Positions 61,083 to 64,000 of a DNA stretch of 64,000 nucleotides are shown here, one piece after another. The stretch's first letter is position 1. Each line of letters opens with the position of its first letter. This DNA comes from DATJPR01 sp963752915. GTDB lineage: Bacteria; Bacteroidota; Ignavibacteria; UBA10030; UBA6906. A program made the translations under genes and the position numbers. The notes beneath the pieces are model-generated. The model searched no databases. It was not told the origin of the DNA and saw only the letters and a program-made list of their open reading frames with translations. The stretch is taken from the NCBI GenBank assembly GCA_963752915.1, contig CAVVZZ010000015.1:248001-312000 (forward strand), read 5' to 3'.

Positions 61083-62006
61083 GTGCACGTTCTTTTCCTT
61101 TTTCTCGACGGCGTGGGTCTCGGAGCGCCGGATCCCGAAGTCAATCCGCTGGTGGCGGCAAATCTCCCCACCTTGCGCCGGATGATCGGCGGTATTCCCA
61201 CGCTGGAGCAACGACGGACAGAGGGACCCCACGGTGCTGCAATTCCCATCGATGCCACTCTCGGCGTTCCCGGTCTCCCGCAAAGTGGAACAGGGCAGGC
61301 GGCCCTCCTTGCAGGGTTCAACGCACCGAAGGCCGCCGGGCATCACTTCGGTCCATTCCCGCCGTCGTCGATTCGCGAGCGCATTCGCGAGCAGAACATC
61401 TTTCAACAGGTCCTCGAGCGCGGGGCATCGCCCTGCTTCGCGAACGCCTTCCCGCAACGATTTTTCGACTATATCGCGCAGCACAAGTTCCGGATGTCCA
61501 TGACCACGCTCTCCTGCTCGCTTGCAGGACTGAAATTGCGTGAACACTCGGACTTGAAGTCCGGAAACGCAATCTCGGCGGAGTTGACCAATGAAGGGTG
61601 GAGAAGGATGGGGTATGCAGATCTGCCCGTCGTCTCCCCCCAGGAGTCCGGCCGGATTCTGGCGGACTTGACGCTCCGCAATGATTTCACGCTGTTCGAG
61701 TATTGGAAGACGGATTTCGCCGGCCACGCACAGGATCGGGTGGAATCCATCGGCGTCCTCGAGCGGTTCGATGAAATGCTCGACGGACTTCTCGGGCCAC
61801 TCGGAGATTCTCCGACGTTGATCGTTCTCTCGAGCGACCACGGCAATATTGAAGACCTGAGAATCAAGACACATACCCGCAATCCCGTTCCCCTTGTGGC
61901 CTACGGACACGGTCATCAGTCCTTCCTCTCGCATATTACCCGTGCCTCCCGCCCCAATCTCTCGCATGTCACGCCGGCGGTGCTCCGGATGCTGGCGCTC
62001 GACTAG
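61083..62006 (+). CDS. Alkaline-phosphatase-superfamily metalloenzyme, iPGM/phosphopentomutase-like
   Basis: 307 aa. Metal site residues of the alkaline phosphatase superfamily are seen in LFLFLDGVGLGAPD (Asp), SGTGQAAL (Thr as probable nucleophile), EYWKTDFAGH, and SSDHGNIED (Asp-His). The fold class covers cofactor-independent phosphoglycerate mutase and phosphopentomutase, but the protein is much shorter than iPGM (approx. 510 aa) and lacks its extra domain. Similar stand-alone proteins are usually labelled metalloenzyme domain protein. Substrate unknown. GTG start 61083, 3 bp after dtd. Confidence 0.8.
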   Translation: MHVLFLFLDGVGLGAPDPEVNPLVAANLPTLRRMIGGIPTLEQRRTEGPHGAAIPIDATLGVPGLPQSGTGQAALLAGFNAPKAAGHHFGPFPPSSIRERIREQNIFQQVLERGASPCFANAFPQRFFDYIAQHKFRMSMTTLSCSLAGLKLREHSDLKSGNAISAELTNEGWRRMGYADLPVVSPQESGRILADLTLRNDFTLFEYWKTDFAGHAQDRVESIGVLERFDEMLDGLLGPLGDSPTLIVLSSDHGNIEDLRIKTHTRNPVPLVAYGHGHQSFLSHITRASRPNLSHVTPAVLRMLALD

Positions 62007-62075
62007 CGCTTCGACCCGTTGATTCCTCCCGGCCGCAAGTGATCTTCGCTCTCCCGCCCATGCATTGGGTGGCCA

Positions 62076-64000
62076 TTGAAATCCTTTTCTTTCACACTCG
62101 CATCCGCTCCGGCGTTCAAAGTCGCCGTTGGGATTGTTGTCGGCGCCGCTCTCGGTCGACTCCTTTTTTTCGGAGAGGCTGCGGTGCCGATCTGCAGTGC
62201 TGCCCTTGCCGGAACCGTGGTGGTGCTCGTGTTGTTCCGGCGCCGCGCGCCCCAATCACCTTCAACGCTTCTCCTGGGTCTTGGCGCTTGTGTCCTGATG
62301 GGATGTGTGAAGTATCTCGTCGACAGGGAAAGACTCCCGCAACAGGAAGGCCATGAGCAACTGCGCGGAGTCCTCGTCGGAACCGTGGTGACCGACCCCG
62401 AAACATCCGGATCGCGAGAGAACTTTGTCGTGCGCTCGGAGCTCCTGAGGACCGATTCTCTTGACGTTTCATTTCGCACGGATATCGTCGTAACGCTCGT
62501 CAAGATGCGGTCGGATACCGTCGCACCGGTGGTGGAGTATGGTGTACACGCCGCTCTTCTTGGCATTGTAGAACGACCGCCTGAGGAACGGAACCCCGGC
62601 GAGATGAGCATGAGAGATTACTACGAAGCCCTCGGCATAACACATGTGATGGAGGTTCGGGGAGGGGGAAATATCCGGATCATCGACCGTGCAGGGGGAA
62701 CATGGTGGATGATGCACGTGATTTTTCCGGCCCGACGCTGGATGCTGCAGATCTTCGATCGGACGACGGGTGGAGAAGAGGGAGAATTCCTGAAAGGACT
62801 TATCCTCGGAGAACGCGGGGGCATGAGCGTGTTGACAAAAGAGGCGTTTGTGAACGCGGGAGTCGCTCATGTCCTTGCGGTCTCGGGTTCGAACGTTGCC
62901 GTTGTTGCGGCGGCCCTGTTCCTGGTCCTCGAAATCCTCCGCGTGCCGCGCGGCGTACGGCTCCTTCCGATGTTGTGCGGTCTCGGATTCTATATGCTCG
63001 TGACCGGTAGCCAGCCGCCGGTGGTAAGGGCGACAATCATGGCCGGCGTCATTCTCGTCGGGAAGGCGATCCAGAGGCCTGTCAATGCATGGAACTGCAT
63101 CGGCTTTTCGGCGATCATGATTGCAGCGATCGATGCAAGACAAATCTTCGATGTCGGATTTCAGCTTTCGTACGGAGCCGTACTGTCGCTGATGGCGATG
63201 TATCCGGTCATGAACCGGTGGATAGCCTTCATACCGCTGAGGGCGTGGTGGCAACGAAGTATTGTATGGCTTCTTCGGGTGTGCGCCGTTTCGCTCGCAG
63301 CCACCCTTGGTACTCTCCCCTTAACCGCGGTCTGTTTCGGGAGGGTTTCCATTATCGGCGTTCTCGCCAATATCGTCGTTATCCCCGCGACGGAGCTGAG
63401 TGTTCTCCTGGGTGCCGCTACGCTGGGTGCCGCACTTGCCAGCGACTGGATGGCGCTTGGCTATGGTGCGGCGAACTGGTTTCTGCTGCACTGGACGCTT
63501 GTCATCACCCGTCTTGCGGGATTTTCTCCAGTTGCCTACATTACAACCGTCTGGTTTGGACCGTTCGACGCCTTTCCGTATTACGCAGTCCTGGCGGCTG
63601 TTTTTGCGGGGTCGGGCCGCCGACTTCAGTACATCGCAATCGCCTTGATGTCCTCGGCGGTCTTTGTCATTCTCTTCCGTCCGGCACCGGACACGGGACA
63701 ACGGGATCACAATCTCCGGGTGAGTGTCATCGATGTCGGTCAGGGCGACGCCATTCTCGTGGAATTCCCGGACGGGCGCACCCTTCTCATCGATACCGGG
63801 CCGCGCGGGTCATCCTTCGATGCAGGCGAGAAGACCGTGATCCCCTTTTTGAAGCGCAGGGGCGTCTCGACGCTGGATCTCCTCGTCATTTCGCATTTGC
63901 ATGCAGATCACGTGGGAGGCTTTTCATCGGTCGCAGGCGGGGTTGGCGTACGCCGTGTCCTTGTTCTCAGCCCGAGCGGATTTCGCACCACGCTCGGAGC
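62076..64000 (+). CDS. comEC: ComEC/Rec2 family DNA internalisation protein (3' end outside window)
   Basis: The frame is open from a stop at 62040-62042 to the right edge. TTG 62076 (LKSFSFTLAS) is the best start; no ATG precedes the conserved part. Two N-terminal hydrophobic segments are followed by an OB-like region (LRGVLVGTVVTDPETSGSRE), the Competence membrane domain with VLAVSGSNVAVVAAALFLVL and GFQLSYGAVLSLMAMYPVM, and a metallo-beta-lactamase domain that starts VSVIDVGQGDAILVEFPDG and reaches ISHLHADHVGGF. The C-terminus, probably about 150-250 residues, is missing. It implies competence for natural transformation if the other com genes exist. Confidence 0.9.
   Translation, partial: MKSFSFTLASAPAFKVAVGIVVGAALGRLLFFGEAAVPICSAALAGTVVVLVLFRRRAPQSPSTLLLGLGACVLMGCVKYLVDRERLPQQEGHEQLRGVLVGTVVTDPETSGSRENFVVRSELLRTDSLDVSFRTDIVVTLVKMRSDTVAPVVEYGVHAALLGIVERPPEERNPGEMSMRDYYEALGITHVMEVRGGGNIRIIDRAGGTWWMMHVIFPARRWMLQIFDRTTGGEEGEFLKGLILGERGGMSVLTKEAFVNAGVAHVLAVSGSNVAVVAAALFLVLEILRVPRGVRLLPMLCGLGFYMLVTGSQPPVVRATIMAGVILVGKAIQRPVNAWNCIGFSAIMIAAIDARQIFDVGFQLSYGAVLSLMAMYPVMNRWIAFIPLRAWWQRSIVWLLRVCAVSLAATLGTLPLTAVCFGRVSIIGVLANIVVIPATELSVLLGAATLGAALASDWMALGYGAANWFLLHWTLVITRLAGFSPVAYITTVWFGPFDAFPYYAVLAAVFAGSGRRLQYIAIALMSSAVFVILFRPAPDTGQRDHNLRVSVIDVGQGDAILVEFPDGRTLLIDTGPRGSSFDAGEKTVIPFLKRRGVSTLDLLVISHLHADHVGGFSSVAGGVGVRRVLVLSPSGFRTTLG

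Noticed and set aside
1..64000. CRISPR array, insertion sequence, prophage, integrase or attachment site
   Set aside because: No spaced direct repeats, transposase, integrase or phage structural genes were found on either strand.

Overview
The window is GC-rich, gene-dense bacterial chromosome: 56 protein-coding genes including two cut by the window edges, short intergenic gaps, no tRNA or rRNA gene, no insertion sequence, prophage or CRISPR array. The gene content fits a member of the Bacteroidota/Chlorobiota/Ignavibacteriota assemblage. The clues are a Cys-GGGP-type Ig-like lipoprotein at 18.9 kb, a probable GWxTD-like secreted protein at the left edge, the futalosine route to menaquinone, and a ferredoxin-linked 2-oxoacid oxidoreductase. 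That assignment is inference. Small lipoproteins, PgsA/PgpA and secreted proteins with signal peptides indicate a Gram-negative envelope. Many genes overlap by exactly 4 bp (ATGA or GTGA; ten junctions), so translational coupling is common.

Layout. 1-16.6 kb is almost all minus strand: an edge-truncated secreted protein, leucyl aminopeptidase and a DHH phosphoesterase, korAB with its own promoter and terminator, then prs-rplY-pth-rpsF-rpsR-rplI. bioY stands alone on plus. A pgsA-pgpA-cinA-thpR-recA-recX-exonuclease block and rpmB follow. 16.7-20.6 kb (plus) has tsaD, mltG and an Ig-like lipoprotein. 20.6-28.6 kb (minus) has a TPR-like protein, a secreted GH31 glycosidase, gcvP, a radical SAM protein and pheA. 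28.8-33.8 kb (plus) has ornithine carbamoyltransferase, carbamate kinase, a cyclic-2,3-diphosphoglycerate-synthetase-like GTPase and guaA.

33.8-48.1 kb is a chorismate/menaquinone region: a UbiA prenyltransferase, ubiX, ubiD, an mqnE-mqnA fusion, mqnC, then mqnD and menG on minus, then aroB, aroDE (fusion), a Dabb protein, aroA, aroC fused to chorismate mutase, and tyrA. Shikimate enzymes make chorismate; MqnA/E/C/D convert it to 1,4-dihydroxy-6-naphthoate; the UbiA/UbiX/UbiD/UbiE homologues prenylate, decarboxylate and methylate it to menaquinone. TyrA and PheA take the amino-acid branch. 48.2-55.8 kb has an ABC exporter, a TPR plus substrate-binding-like protein, radC, a coiled-coil lipoprotein plus LysM protein pair, and phoH. 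55.9-64 kb has mazG (minus), then an amidohydrolase, an MFS transporter, prmC, dtd, an iPGM-like metalloenzyme and the first two thirds of comEC.

Five genes are not open as written: recA (two shifts), cinA (three), mltG (one), the GH31 gene (one) and mqnE-mqnA (one). Each shift can be placed to within a few bases, and nearly all look like 1-nt insertions. Seven of the eight lie between 12.4 and 22.2 kb, which suggests a local consensus-quality problem, although two sites have a prfB-like UGA-C context. The most notable biology is the MqnE-MqnA fusion, the ornithine carbamoyltransferase/carbamate kinase/cDPGS-like operon with repeated palindromes upstream, and an attenuator-like terminator in the leader of the aro operon.
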